Below, piece after piece: positions 9,386 through 21,845 of a DNA stretch of 64,000 nt. The DNA comes from Rosellinia necatrix. Taxonomy: Eukaryota; Ascomycota; Sordariomycetes; Xylariales; Xylariaceae. The notes beneath the pieces are model-generated. The model was not told the DNA's origin and ran no database searches. It was given only the letters and a program-made list of their open reading frames with translations. Where the stretch lies: positions 1,053,501 through 1,117,500 of the forward strand of contig JAGYVD010000008.1 in NCBI GenBank assembly GCA_021209875.1. The letters are read 5' to 3'. Numbering within the stretch: position 1 is the first letter of the stretch; each line of letters opens with the position of its first letter. The position numbers were made by a program, and so were the translations under genes.

Positions 9386-10957
9386 ATGACCAACACAGGC
9401 TAAGCATTGTGCCTTGTTCCTTGTGCCTTGCGGTAATCGTGATGTTGTAGTATTCAGTAAGGTAAAACAGCAATCATCGACGCCCCCAAAAGTCAAGTAA
9501 AGATGTAACGCCTGAAATTTTACATAGGTAGTTTCGTGCCCCTTTTTATGCCACGCCGGCCAATTTAGCCCCTAATACCCACTTCCCTACCAGTTTAGTC
9601 ACAATACTAGACTGCAGCATGAAAGCCATATGCCGAAGGCCGCAATAAAGAGAAGTAATGCCTACAGCTACTAGGTAATTAATGCCACAGTTGACATTGC
9701 TGACAATCCGAGGTTATACTATTATTATTGCAGGAAGGGGGAAAGTTCCAAGTACATGGTCTATAGGGATCTTATGACTTATCATAGGCCCATATATCTC
9801 TTCTGACAGCATGGGTGCAAAGGTGGGTATTATCGCCCTGAGCGCTTTTTCTTGTTGTTTTGTTGAAGTAGGATAGAGGCTTTGGCGTTCGCGCGCTTGA
9901 CGGGCCTCACGGAGAACACAATTTGGATAGATTCAAGCAAGTTTGATCGTCATACATTAAACAATATAATTCAAGCAAATTCGGTAGAATCAAAGTAAAT
10001 AGTAAATATCATCACTATGTTTTCTCTTGGAAATAATGTTTGTCTATTTTAAATTATAAAAACTTCCTGTCATGGAGTAGTTCGCATATATATACCACCA
10101 TAATTGCAGGTGGATTAACGGTTCCGTTTTTCCGCAACGCTTGCTAAAGCCCCTGCGTTGTTATAAGTATTCATAGACTAGCTTTTAGGCAGCTTTAGTC
10201 AGCGTTGGGCCCAAGACAATGATAGCTAGGGGCAATAAATTCTGGGGACCGAGACCGATCAATTGCAGGTTGCTCCTAGGAGAATCCGGTAATCAATTCG
10301 CCAAACCCGAAATGGGAAGAAGATGTAGAACTTCCCCCTAAATGTAATCAGCGGCGTGACAGCCTCCAGGGAATACAAGCCAATGTTCCGTTCGGTGAAT
10401 ACCCCTAGTTTTTATGGCTATATTGCAAACCCACCAATAGCGGGCGCGTCAAGTTGGCTTTAAGGCTGGGCAAAATAATGCCAAGGTGTCGTAGTTTCCG
10501 AATATTCCGCTGTCTAGTTATATCTGAAGAGAATAGTATATCTCAATAACTGCCCTTTACTGCCGCAACCACACCACTATACCTACGACCTCAGTCCCAT
10601 CTCAAGAGACTCGATCCCACCATGTTGACTTATTCAATCGTAACTACAGAGCGTCAAAGGGATCCCAAGACATCCGTTCATGGGGACGGCAATGTAACCA
10701 CTATTATTGACATTCGCTAGGAAAATGTGGTAGCGTGCATCGGCGAGCACTGCCTATTAGGCGTCTAGCTTTTCCCAACTAGATTCACGGTATAATTGCA
10801 GCGCCTCCGAACTAGACAATGGAAATATTTTTATACACCAGTACGGACCGGGCTCGGCTTGGTATGACGACTATATAGGGGGACGTCGTCTCTGCCCATC
10901 GCGTCGTCGCCAGCCCGTTCTGTAGCCCACGTCCATCCCATCTCACACAGAGTCAAT
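9386..10957. other. AT-rich gene-free stretch; pectin lyase promoter at the right end
   Basis: No gene seen. It holds dispersed repeat R2 copy 2 (9513-9591). The last 120 bp carry a TATATAGGG box at about 10872-10880 and a GC-rich leader, placing the likely pectin lyase promoter here. Confidence 0.45.
9513..9591 (+). repeat. Dispersed repeat R2, copy 2
   Basis: Partner of 7050-7130, same orientation, about 2.4 kb away. The core TTTTATGCCAC..GGCCAATTTAG..CCCCTA is retained, with substitutions between. Confidence 0.5.
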
Positions 10958-12434
10958 ATGCGACATCAGGTTATCCTCTCACTGGCCCTCGCGGTGTCTC
11001 CGCACATCGCCGATGCGGCGGGCGTCAGCGGCAAGGCCTTTGGCTTTGCGACGGGCGTCACGGGCGGAGGGTCTGCTCCTGCCGCCACGCCGACCAGTCT
11101 CGCCCAGTAAGTGTCCAACCATCGCTCCTCTCTTTGCTCTTATTTCCTCTTATTTCCTCTTACCCTTCCTCTTACTCTTCCTCTTCTTCGTCTCTTCAAA
11201 ACGCACTAGAACTTCGGGGCCATGACCGCTTACCTGACGCTTACCTGACGCGCCCGACAGGCTCACGTCCTGGCTCACGGACAGCACAGCGCGCACGATC
11301 ATGATCGACAGGAAGTGGAGCTACATCGGGTCGGAGGGCACGACCAACGGGCGGTGCTGCAGCACGCGCACCACGGTCTGCTCCGGCGGCAGCTCGCAGG
11401 GCCAGCTGACCATCACCGACTCGTGCACCGACGGCACGGCCGTGTCCTGCAGCTACGACACCGCCGGCACCAAGCCGATCGACGTCGGCAGCAACAAGAG
11501 CATCGTCGGCGTCGGCAGCGCCGGCGTGATCGAGGGCAAGGGGCTCCGCGTCCGCGGCGGCAACAGCAACGTCATCATCCAGAACATTCACTTCACCAAC
11601 ATCAACCCGCGGTACGTCTGGGGCGGCGACGCCATCACCCTCGATTCGACCGACCGGATCTGGATCGATCATAACAAGGTGATTGATTTTCTTTTCTCCC
11701 GCACCCTCTTTCCCCCCTTTCTTGTCCCATTCTCACTCACACCCTTCCTTTCTCTCCCTGGTGAGGCGTCGCTCGGCGTGGCTAGCTAACTAACTAACTG
11801 ACTAACATGACTCCCCCCCCTCGAATAGTTCTCCCTGATCGGGCGGCAGATGATCGTGTCGGGCTGGGGCAAGGCGGGCAAGGTGACGATCTCGTACAAC
11901 GAGTTCGACGGGGTGACGAGCTGGTCGTCCGGGTGCAACGGCAAGCACTACTGGACGCTGCTGCTGATCGGGCTGGAGGACTACTACACGTTCGCGTACA
12001 ACCACGTGCACGACGTGTCCGGGCGGGCGCCGCACTACGGCACGACGGCGACGGCGTCGCGCATCTTCTTCCACGCCGCCAACAACTACTTCGCCGACGT
12101 GGGCGGGCACGCCTTCGACGCCGACGCCAACACCCACAGCCTCATCGAGGGCAACTACTTCCAGTCCGTCACCACCCCCATGTCCCCGGCCTCCCTGACC
12201 AACGGCGGCGCCCTCTACACCACCGTCACCGTCGCCGAGGCCGGCGCCTGCCCCGCCTACACCGGCTACATCTGCGAGTGGAACAAGGCCTACGGCTCCG
12301 GCGCCTGGCCCGACGTCGCCAACGCGGGCGTCCTCTCCGTCGCCGCCTCCTACAAGCAGTACCTCTTCGACCCCATGGACGTCGCCGCCGTGCCGAGCTA
12401 CGTCAAGGCGAACGCCGGCGTCGGCAAGGTGTAG
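10958..12434 (+). CDS. Secreted pectin lyase (polysaccharide lyase family 1)
   Basis: Three exons, 10958-11106, 11261-11678 and 11829-12434, with introns of 154 and 150 nt (GTAAGT..CCGACAG; GTGATT..CGAATAG). The lengths sum to 391 codons, giving 390 residues, close to other fungal pectin lyases. The N-terminus (MRHQVILSLALAVSPHIADA) is a signal peptide. Parallel beta-helix landmarks are RYVWGGDAITLD, IWIDHNKFSLIGRQ and YNEFDG; the SGRAPHYG segment puts Arg255 where the catalytic arginine of pectin lyase A lies. Pectin lyases cleave methyl-esterified homogalacturonan by beta-elimination without calcium; VWGGDAI marks pectin lyase over pectate lyase. Cysteines clustered at the start of exon 2 (RCCSTRTTVCSGG) probably form disulfides. 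Codons are strongly GC-biased. Confidence 0.88.
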
Positions 12435-14801
12435 GTAGTCTCGTGCTGCTGCCGCACCGGCACGGTAGGGAGGTGGCGGGAGAGAATAATCCGTCCGTGC
12501 CTTGGGTTTTGGGTTGATTAATAGTGGCACGATGACGCGGCTCCGATGGGGGTTAGTTCGGACGCTGGCGAGGGAGTTGACGACGACAACGCCGTGGTGG
12601 GGATTTTGTCGGTGATAGTTAGTAGCGTAGAGACGCCTGACATTGAACTCAGGGGTCTTAATAAATGCACTCAGCTTAGGCAATCTCGATGAGTGAGTGG
12701 TAAGATTTATCATTATCTGGCTTCACTCGTTGTCACAATTTGCTGGTGCTCGCAAGCCCCCCGGCCGGATCTGGTATATAGCAAGATATGTCGAATCATT
12801 GCACCCGAATATCCTCTTTTTCTTCCCCGTTTCTCTGTAGGGGTCTAGGTACTGAAACGACTTAACTTATGGGATTCCGGCGCTCAGACCACTATTAGCC
12901 TTCTGTCATTTACCTCGTCGTCAATCCCAAGCACTGCTGTTGGTTGGCAATAATAGAGGTCAATCAATCGCGGACATCGATCCTTAGACATATTTCGCGA
13001 TTTCGAGCCTCAACAACGTTTGAACGAACCAGGTCGGTCTGTCCGGCTGTAGGTTTCACCGCCTTGGTGTTGTCTGGGATAGTGTGGTAAGAACATTATT
13101 GTAATAGTACGGCCTGTGTTGTGATCATCTCTATGACGCCGATACACGGTAGTCATATTCACCCGGATTGGTCTCACATTTCTGGTGTGATTCGGCCGAG
13201 GATGATGAATTACGAGAGAGGGTAGCACAGATACCTTTGGCTCGCCCGAAGCCCTCAGATTAGGATTGTTCGGGTACCATCCTGCGAGAGGGCGCTCGCA
13301 TGCATTAGCACGAACGCTTGCGAACGCCTCCGTTCCCACACATGGCTGCTTGTCGATAGTTTTGTGTCGCCAATGAGCGGTTTTACCCTCCTCCCCCCCG
13401 GTTCGCCTGCCTTCCACCAACGCAAAAATGTGTTTGGGTTTTATAAATACTGTAAAACCAAGATGTCTCTTCCCGGTATCACAGATGTCTCCCTAAATGG
13501 GCCATGGCTGGGCGATCGCTGCGAGTGATTGCTTCTTGGCGTGGACCTGGATAGTGGTTCCCCTCTTATAATGTCTCACAGCGAGCATCTTTGACGTATG
13601 TCGTGCTCCAGTACGCTGAGACTTGACCGTTATGGAAATAAACGAGACAGCGGGCTAAGAACTGTCAGTTCGGAAATTGACTCCCTTATATGGATTTGAG
13701 TACGTACATATTCGGTGATAGGTAGGGTAGAATTCAAATTTTTTCTGAGATACGCGATTGGGAGATCATTAATATGGGTGATATGAGGTTTCAAAATTAC
13801 CATCGAAGACGCCTTAGCTCTTTATGACGCTAATATCCGTCGCGCTAGGCACAATCCTGTTCTCCCCCCGGGGTCTATAAGCTAACTATAGCATGTCTCA
13901 ACACGGTTTGATTGTTTGACCCCAGATTGATACTGTCCGATTTCCTGCCGGACACGTGTAGAAGTGAACAATAAGTGAACTAACTAGTGCACACTACGAA
14001 GCCGGGCCGGGTATAGCCGAGTGGACCGCTAACTAATGCGTAGTCCCCTGATTTTAGCCCAATATCTGTTCAGATGGATCGGTATCCCAGTCGTGTTTTT
14101 TGCCCAACTACGCCACGCTACAGTAGTGTAATGTAGTGTAATCGTTTGCACTACAACGTTGCTGAAGGTGTTTACACTAATATGTATGTAAGTCCTGGCA
14201 AGATGAGCCGAGATAGAATCAAGGTCGCTAATGCAAGGGGCTTTCCAGCCGTTCGAAGGCAACATTACACTATAGTGTCTTAAATTACATTGTCTTGGGA
14301 TACATGTTCAGCCGGCGGAGTATGCGCGTGATTAAATTGAGACGCATCTCATTGTGGGCAGGTCAAGTTTGAGGCGGAGTTGAGTTGACCAGCCACATCG
14401 CTGACCGACGGGAGGCCTTGGCACCGGGTGTGGATTGGTAGAGAATGGCGAAATGACATAATAGTATAACTAACTAGTTAACTAGTTATATATATACAAC
14501 ATTGGGTCTAGCGATATCTACAAAAAGTGAAGTGCAGGTATAGGATTGGTCGTATCGTTCATTCATGAGTTTTGCCCAGATGCCACCGATCTATCCAATG
14601 GGGCACGAATATATGAATATACACTAAGACAAATGTGCAGAAGAGAGCCCCCTCACCCCCCGGAGAGCGGAGAGGAGGGAAGAAGGGCCCCCATTAAATA
14701 GCTAACATGGGAGGTACCTGGCATATGCCAGCGGACATGGGTTCTTGGGGGCTGGAAAAAAGAATAAAGGAATCCAGGTAACCCGACTATGTGGGCTGAA
14801 G
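12435..14801. other. Long intergenic stretch, no gene seen
   Basis: Short frames on both strands lack any recognisable family or splice-supported continuation. The stretch contains an ACTAGTTA-type repeat run near 14470-14495 and TAGTGTAATG-like repeats near 14120-14135. The right end is the 3' flank of the small secreted protein gene. Confidence 0.35.
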
Positions 14802-15534
14802 TCATGCCGGCAGCCCGTATTCTCGGATTCCGGCGATTTCGCTTATGCTGCACGGTCCCGCATGCAACACCTGGTGCTTGGGGATCTCTCCGTCCAGCGT
14901 AGGAACCTGGAGAGCGATGGTCTCGGTGATGCCAGGGTAAACTGTGCGATGGCCCTTGGCGCTGACCTCCAGTGTGTCGGCCGCGAAGATAAGCCCGAAC
15001 TGACCGCCGACGACGTACGCACTCGTTGTGTTGTCGTCGGGGAGCGTGATGTGGGCCAGCCCGGCAGTGAACACAACCCATCTATTTGTTTGTGGCCTCG
15101 GTTAAAAAACGGGTGTCACGAGAAACAAAAAGCAAAGTCGGGCCGGCTGGTCTGGGAAGGGAGGGCAGAGAGAGACAGCGGGGATGGAGAACGGGTGTAA
15201 GGGCGACGGGTGTAAGTGTAAGAGCGGGAGTGAGGACGAGAAGGGAGGGGGGAAACAAAACATACTGGTTTGCGGGTGCGTTGTGGATGCCACCATCGTA
15301 GTCTGGGGGGAGGATAGAGTAGGATATGTTGGAGACACCCCCTAGCGGTGTCTGGGCGCTCCCGGCGGTGCCAGGCTCGGTTGAGGTGATGAATGGCTGG
15401 TCCATCTGCCAGCACTCGAGCGTGGATGAGCCATTCTCGGCACCGATGGCCGTCACATTGAGCTGTAGTGAGGCGACCTGAGGTAGCAGCAGCGGCAGGG
15501 CGAGGAGGGAGATAGCCCCTCGTGTGGTATGCAT
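14802..15534 (-). CDS. Small secreted protein, fungal family of unknown function
   Basis: Two exons on the minus strand, 15534-15266 and 15081-14802, separated by a 184-nt intron (GTATGT donor; AATAG acceptor). The sum is 183 codons, 182 residues. A signal peptide is evident (MHTTRGAISLLALPLLLPQV, cleavage near residue 22). The mature part is Gly/Asn-rich with conserved-looking segments LECWQMDQPF, GGIHNAPANQWVVF, YVVGGQFGLIFAADT and VYPGITETIALQVPT. I recall similar 180-190-residue fungal secreted proteins without a characterised role; a compact beta fold seems likely. Two cysteines (LECWQ; HAGPCS) could pair. It is divergent from the receptor-like gene at 16335. Confidence 0.75.
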
Positions 15535-16334
15535 TTTCGGAGAGCACCAATCTTAAGTGGTCCTGTAAGTGGTCCTACGAATGGCAGATCGTAGGTGGTA
15601 GGTGGCAGGTGCGTAAGTGCGTAGGTGGTGCTTTGTTGTGGCCTGTCGGAGCGCGTGCTTGCCTTGCTACTACTACTGCTGATGCTGCTGATGCTGCTCC
15701 TGCTGCAATGGTCGCGTAGGACTAAAATAATAGGCAGACTAATACGAGCAGACAAAAGGGGAGGAGAACCCCTCCCTTTTTGTATAGAGCCATCGACCCT
15801 CCCGACCCTCTGGGGAAGAAAACACCCAGAACCACCCGTCTCATTGGGTCGGTTCGAGTGCACGTCCTTGCTCCTTCCCAGGAAAGCGATAGGGACACCG
15901 CAACCGGTAGGCGACTCGCCCTTCCCTATGACTAGCATCAAATAAATATGCAGGTTAACGCATGCACATAACGATCCTTGGCAGGCGGCATTGGCGACAG
16001 AAAACAACGGCAAGAAAGACGCTGTGCTGTGGTTGCATTGGAGAATTCCAGCGCAGGTGGCTTGCCCAGGGCTCTCTCTGGGTGCTGATCGATCGGTTAC
16101 AGTTGACTTACATGCTCCCCCCCTCCTCCCCTTCTAATAACACCAGGGATATGAGCCAGGGCCGTCCCTCCCGAGGCTGCTCGGCGGTCTGCGCCTGAAT
16201 CGTAACATTCCAACTTTCAACCTCGACAACTCTCTCTCTATAAGTTGTTTCTATCTAGGTTAAAGATTAAAAACGAAACCCGGACACTCGATGCTTCATG
16301 CCGTCCGACGGCTTTCGCCAGCCCGTCTTGCTTA
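15535..16334. promoter_or_regulatory. Shared divergent promoter region
   Basis: About 800 bp between two genes transcribed away from each other (small secreted protein, minus; receptor-like membrane protein, plus). It contains a tandem AGGTGG/TAGGTGG block near 15592-15625 and a CTG/CTGATG-type repeat at about 15670-15710. No coding frame is convincing. A role in co-regulation is inferred from geometry only. Confidence 0.4.
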
Positions 16335-17607
16335 ATGGCGACCGAGCTCTCGACCATCAGCGCCTCGGCTAGGGCTGATGCGCCCATCACCTCGTCTGAG
16401 ATAATCGGGATTGTGGCACTTTACATTACGATATCTACTATCTTTACTGTTGCACGACTCTATGTAAGGTTCTTCATCCATCAGCAGCTATGGTGGGACG
16501 ATTGTAAGTGCAGTTCCGTCATCTACCCTGCCAAGAAGGTCATCTGACCACAGCGATGTCTTCCCAGGGACCATGTTCTTCGCTTGGCTGGGCACCGTTA
16601 GCCTCTGCACCCTCCAGCTGATAATGATCCAATATGGCGCTGGCGTCAACATCTGGGAGGTTCCGGAACCCACTCTCAAAGAGTATCTCAAGGTAAGCCG
16701 ACAACCCGGTTAGAAAGCGCCATGGCCTCGATGAGTTTGTATTAAGCTAGCTGCCGCTTTTTAGCTCTGGCTGGACATTCAGATGGCGGCGCGCGTCGCC
16801 ATCTTCTTCGCCCGGCTATCCATCCTCTTATTCTACATCCGCATATTCTTCCCCATCGGAACACAGAAATCAATATTTTGGTGGATCATCCAGGCCGTCA
16901 TCTGGATCAACACCCTCTACAGCGTCTCGCTCATCCTCGTGCTGACGCTGCAGTGCGTCCCCTACCGCAACCGGCCCTGGGGCAGCAGCTGCGTGAACCA
17001 GTGGCTGGTGCTGATCAACGCGTCGGTCATCAACATCATCAGCGACATCGCCGTGCTAGCTATCCCCATCGCGTCCATCATTCGGCTGAAGACGACCAAG
17101 CGGAGGAAGTGGGCCATCTGGGCCCTGTTCGCCTTCGGGACGCTGGCACCGCTGGCGAGCCTCGCCCGGCTAGGGTACCAGATCCCGCTGGCCGACGGCG
17201 AGAACCGGACGGTCATCTACCCGATCGTGCTGTTCCTCGCCACGGCGGAGCAAACCGTCGCCATGATCGTCGGGTCCGCGCCCATCGCGAGCGGCGTCAT
17301 CATCTCCACGCTGCGGCAGAAGCGCCGCCCCGCACACCTACAGAAGAAGACGCTGACGGAGCGCTTCTGGCCGAGCCGAGAGGCGAGGAGCGGCTATGTC
17401 GGGGCGTCCCCCGGGGTTATCCCGGATCCATTCCCCATCACGAGGCCCGGAAGCGTGGTGGCGGAGAGCGCCGAGGGCCTCAATCCCAATATTAAGGGTA
17501 GACGGAGCGACGGCAGAGACGAAGGTTCGTGGGAGATGGTGAACCTGGCCATGCCGAGCGCCACTAAGGCAGCGCCACGCGAGGACTCGGGCACGAGTTG
17601 TGTATAG
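16335..17607 (+). CDS. Seven-helix fungal rhodopsin-domain (Pth11-like) membrane protein
   Basis: Three exons, 16335-16503, 16568-16692 and 16765-17607, with introns of 64 and 72 nt (GTAAGT..CCCAG; GTAAGC..TTTAG). The sum is 379 codons, 378 residues. The start is the first ATG giving a polar N-terminus just before helix 1. Hydrophobic segments in order include IIGIVALYITISTIFTVARL, the stretch ending at YVRFF before the WWDD loop, TMFFAWLGTVSLCTLQLIMI, MAARVAIFFARLSILLFYI, IIQAVIWINTLYSVSLILVL, LVLINASVINIISDIAVLAI, WAIWALFAFGTLAPLASLA and IYPIVLFLATAEQTVAMIVG. The WWDD loop after helix 1 and the C..P..W loop residues fit the fungal rhodopsin-domain family, which includes Pth11-type surface sensors. 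There is no CFEM domain. The C-terminal ~90 residues are cytosolic and hydrophilic. Ligand unknown. Confidence 0.82.
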
Positions 17608-18708
17608 ACATATTAGGTAACGACAAAATTTAACGCCAAGCGAGTGTTTTCGATCCAGCGATTTGTGTAGTCCGCGAGTGATATTAGAGCTCCGGTCGCG
17701 ATTTCATACAATCGGGAATAGCCTCTAATTGTTATCGTTCTCGTCGTTCCCGTCGGTTCCGTCCGTCCATCTGTCGTTTCGTTCTATCCCATCAGGACGG
17801 CGCAGCGACGTCGTCGAGTTAACTGCAGGCGCCATCTACGTCACTGCAAGCCGTTTAAATCCCCGGCTTGGCAGCGTGATTTGCTGTCATCCAGCGTCAG
17901 AGCGCCACGGCTGGCTGCGTCGTTGACAGCTAACGGTCCTGGTCCCGAACGCGCGGGGAGGGGTTTCGAGTATACAGTTCCTCCGCCAAACAAGCTTACG
18001 CTATAATCTAATAAACGCCGGGACGCCCAAGCATCGCTTCCGAATCCTGATCCTTGGGATTCCAAAATCCACGAATAAATCTGCGGCTCGCATACTTAGC
18101 CTTGGTACGAACGACACTATCACTACAAATTACGCGAGTGGCGTGATGGCCGCGTTTAATCGGCCAACCAAGGTGGTTCGTCCTCGTCTAGCCAATTGCC
18201 ACGTTTGTCCTGACGAAACCGCCCCGGGCGCTATTCCACCACCATTTACGGATTCGGATAATAGACGCCCTAACCAAAAAGCATCGTGAGCCTCAGTTTC
18301 GGAAAATACGGTGCGAAGCCATATATAGTGGAGAAGAGCGAGGGAAAGACCAACCAGCATGACCCCTGTCGCGACTCTTGGCTTGTCATGAAATATATTG
18401 AACGCGGACCTCATTTCTTTCCCCTTTAGGAAGACGGCAGAGAACTCCGGGGGAGAATGACGGAGGCGGCCCTCAACAAACGATCAACTCTGTAGGTATG
18501 TATCGCAAACGACCAAAAACTATCGCGACGGCAGCGTCGAAGCATCTGCTCTGCATTGAAAAGGCGCGCTCTGCGCCGCCCGCCGCCGACAAATGATGCA
18601 TCATCCACCTGGGACATCGCCCCTGACAGCTCGGCCACGGAGGAACAGCAGCAACAACAGCAGCAGCATTATTGAATGTAGCTGCCCGCACCCACCCCCA
18701 GCAACACG
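17608..18708. other. Intergenic; promoter of the flavin oxidase
   Basis: No supportable gene. A CAG/CAA repeat lies at about 18648-18668, shortly upstream of the oxidase start at 18709. Several short frames on the minus strand lack family signatures. Confidence 0.4.
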
Positions 18709-20519
18709 ATGCAGTTTTCGACCACTCTAGGGCTAGCCCTAGGCCTCATGGCAGCAGGGCCCACCCACAGCGCAGCCGTGATACGGTCGAATAACTTGAA
18801 CCCGAGCACGAACGCGACGGTGCAGCTCACGTCGTGCCTCTCGGCGGCGGGCACGCCGTACGAGGTGCCGGGGTCGCGGGACTGGGTGGTAGCAAGCGCG
18901 CCGTTCAACGCGCGGGTGCGGTTCTCGCCGGCGGCGATCGCGGCGCCAACGACGGCGTCGCAGGCGCGCGCGGCGCTCCTGTGCGGGCGGCGCGGCGGGT
19001 TCCGGGGTAACGCCCAAGTCCGGGGGCCACTCGTACGCGTCTCTGGGGTTCGGCGGTGAGGACGGCCACCTCGTCATCCGCCTCGACGGCCTCGTCGGCG
19101 TAACCCTCGACCCGCGGACTAACGTCGCCACCGTCGCCGCGGGTACCAGGCTCGGCACGCTCGCCTTCGAGCTGTACCGGCAGGGCGGCCGCGCCATCTC
19201 CCACGGCACATGCCCCGGGTAAGAAACACCCCCTACTCCCTAACCCCCTACTTCCTAACCCCTTTATCCCCCCTCCCCTCCCTTCATCTCTTCTTTCACC
19301 GTTATCCAGCTAACCCGGCCCCCCTCTCCCACACAGAGTCGGCGTCTCAGGTCACGTCCTCCACGGCGGCTTCGGCATGTCATCGCACACGCACGGGCTG
19401 GCACTGGACTGGGTGGTGGGGATGCGGGTGCTGCTGGCGAGCGGGGACGTAGTTCGGGCGTCGGCGACGGAGAACGGCGCACTGTTCTGGGCGATGCTCG
19501 GGGCGGGGTCGAGCTTCGGGATCGCGTTGTCTTATGACTTCGCAACCTTCGCCGCACCCGCACAAGTCACTGTGTTCTCCGCCGCGCTCCCCACCTGGGC
19601 AGATAATGAGGATGCCGCCATCGCCGGCCTGCGCGCGCTTGACGCTTGGGGCCGCGACGTCATGCCCGCCGCGCTGAACATGCGGCTCGCCGGCACGGCG
19701 CGGGGCGCGAGCCTCGAGGGCGTCTTCTTCGGGGACGCCGCGGGCCTCCGCGCCGCGCTCGCGCCTCTCCTCCCCCCGCCTCGGCGGCGCCAACATCACC
19801 GCCGACGACACCCTCGGCTGGCTTGGCGCCCTGGAGCACTATGCTAATGGCGACCTCTCGCCGCCAGTTCCCTACGACCCCGTAAGCCCCCTTTTCGTCC
19901 ACTTCCCCCCTTCCCTTTCCCCTTCCCTCCCTCTTTCCCCCCCGCCTCCCGCACTTATTCGTGGATAAAAGTCGGAATTACTAAATGAACGGCCGCCAAC
20001 GCCAACAGCACGAGACCTTCTACGCCAAGAGCCTGACGCTCTCAGGCCTCGGCGGGCGCTCCCTCTCCGCCTTTGCGGCGTACTGGTACGGCCCGGCGCG
20101 GCGGGTCTCGCGGGACTGGTGGTTCCAGGTGGACCTGCACGGGGGGGCGGAACTCGGCCGTCTCCGGCAACGGCAACGGCACCGGTCCGTCGGGGTCGCC
20201 GGTCACGTCGTCGTACGCGCACCGGGACAAGCTGTTCCTCGTGCAACTGTACGACCGCGCGCTGACGGGCGCGTACCCGGCGGACGGGTTCGAGTTCCTC
20301 GACGGCTGGGTCGCGGACACGACGGCGCCCCTCGCGGAAGAAGGGGGCGACGGGAGCTGGGGCATGTATGCCAACTACGTCGACGCGCGCCTTGGTCGCG
20401 ACACGGCGCAAAGCGTCTACTGGCGCCGCAACTTGCCGACGCTACGCCGGCTGAAGGCCAGGTTCGATCCCAGTGAGGTGTTTTACAACCCCATCTCCAT
20501 CGCGCCGGCAGCGCTGTAA
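18709..20519 (+). CDS. Secreted bicovalent FAD oligosaccharide oxidase (AA7/BBE type), frameshifted as sequenced
   Basis: Three exons, 18709-19218, 19337-19881 and 20009-20519, with introns of 118 and 127 nt. A signal peptide leads ([20 protein letters not shown]). Berberine-bridge-type FAD oxidases attach FAD to a His and a Cys; here these are His~107 in [11 protein letters not shown] and Cys~168 in [14 protein letters not shown], spaced as in fungal gluco-oligosaccharide oxidase. Other matches are [33 protein letters not shown] and the C-terminal [11 protein letters not shown]. The sequence does not translate straight through: one extra base lies at about 18976-18990, one in the C6 run 19772-19777 and one in the G7 run 20141-20147. 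Allowing for these, the coding length is a multiple of three (about 520 residues). It would oxidise reducing ends of oligosaccharides to lactones, making H2O2. Assembly error or a recent pseudogene are the two readings. Confidence 0.8.
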
Positions 20520-21845
20520 GGGGCGCGTGTTCTGCGCGGGATAGGTAGATCAGACGAGGATTTCGGGAAGTGGTGGTAGAGAAGTCCTCGGTACACTCGG
20601 GTGAGCTCGCGTAGATGGTTACGGGGCGTTTGTATTTCTCTGTATCTACTGTTTGACAGTACATAGATTAACACGGGGTACGGTTTTATTAGAGGAGTGT
20701 TGGTTTGACCAGCTCGCCGATCGCCCTCTGTCGTGTCCCTACCCGGTTTGTGCAGCACCCTCCACGCGGGACGAGGCAGAGGACGATGTAAAGCGTGGGC
20801 AATTGATAATCTGGGGATATCCCGCCAAGTCTCTCACTATTTATACTCGGCTATCTCTAAGATCCCCACGTCCAGGGGTTGTTATAACTCCGTCCCAGTG
20901 ACCAAGGCCGTACAGTTCATGCCCCGTTCCCACCACACAAAATCCCCGGATAAGACCACTAAGTCTGGCTAATGCAAAGATCCAAGCGCATTCGCTGCCG
21001 GTCCCGGAAGACGATTGGTCCCGTCTTCGGCCCTTCGGCGCGTGAGTGGAGCGAGCGGCAGGCCGTCGGTCCATCCATCGCGGACGCTAAACCCTGCCGA
21101 TCCCATTTGATAGAACATCGCATCGTGGGCTTTCCAATCCGAAGGGACGAGGCCGCACCCTGGCCAAACCAAAATGGCGGGCCGCTAGCACGGTCCGGAC
21201 TATGCAACGGGCGGCAGGATTTCACATGCTCTCCAAGGTTACTACGTTTAGAACGGGATAAATAACCGACATGATATGTAGCTTATCAAGTACCATGGCT
21301 GCTAGCTACTCACCCTCTCGACATATAGTGATTTTATTGAAATTTCTTTCAAGCAAGGGGATACAACGTTTCAACATGGCAACTACGATTACGGTCTTGG
21401 AACATGATTAGTGATTACCAGCATGTGCTGAGGCGTAGGGAGTCAAAAAAAAAAAAAAAAAGCCGTGAGAGGTTTCACAGGTTTCCCGGTCGAAGATTGA
21501 TATTAACACAGACCACTAGCCAATGAGGTTTCAATATGATATTAACCTAGTACATGATTAGCGAAGACAAATCCATATTTGAATCCCCCCAGTAACTAAT
21601 AACTCCTCATCTCCAAACCTCGACATAGTACCATGAAATAAATATCCATGCGACTCCAACCCCAAACCGCCAACCCAGCGTAGTCTCCCGGCTTCAACAA
21701 TAATGTTAACGTGTATTATATGCCAGGTTCCTAGAACCCGCGCATGATTGTTCTGCAAGGGACGTCTGTTCCCCAGCAGGGGCGTTCGTCGTTTTTATTT
21801 GTTTTTTTGGTTTTTATTGGAAAATATTAACGTAGGGTAGCGACG
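20520..21845. other. Intergenic, no gene seen
   Basis: Spacer with an A17 run at 21445-21461. No family or splice-supported frame was found on either strand. Confidence 0.35.

Noticed and set aside
11802..12713. 303-codon minus-strand frame over pectin lyase exon 3
   Set aside because: Val/Gly/Ala-rich antisense shadow, running past the lyase stop by chance.
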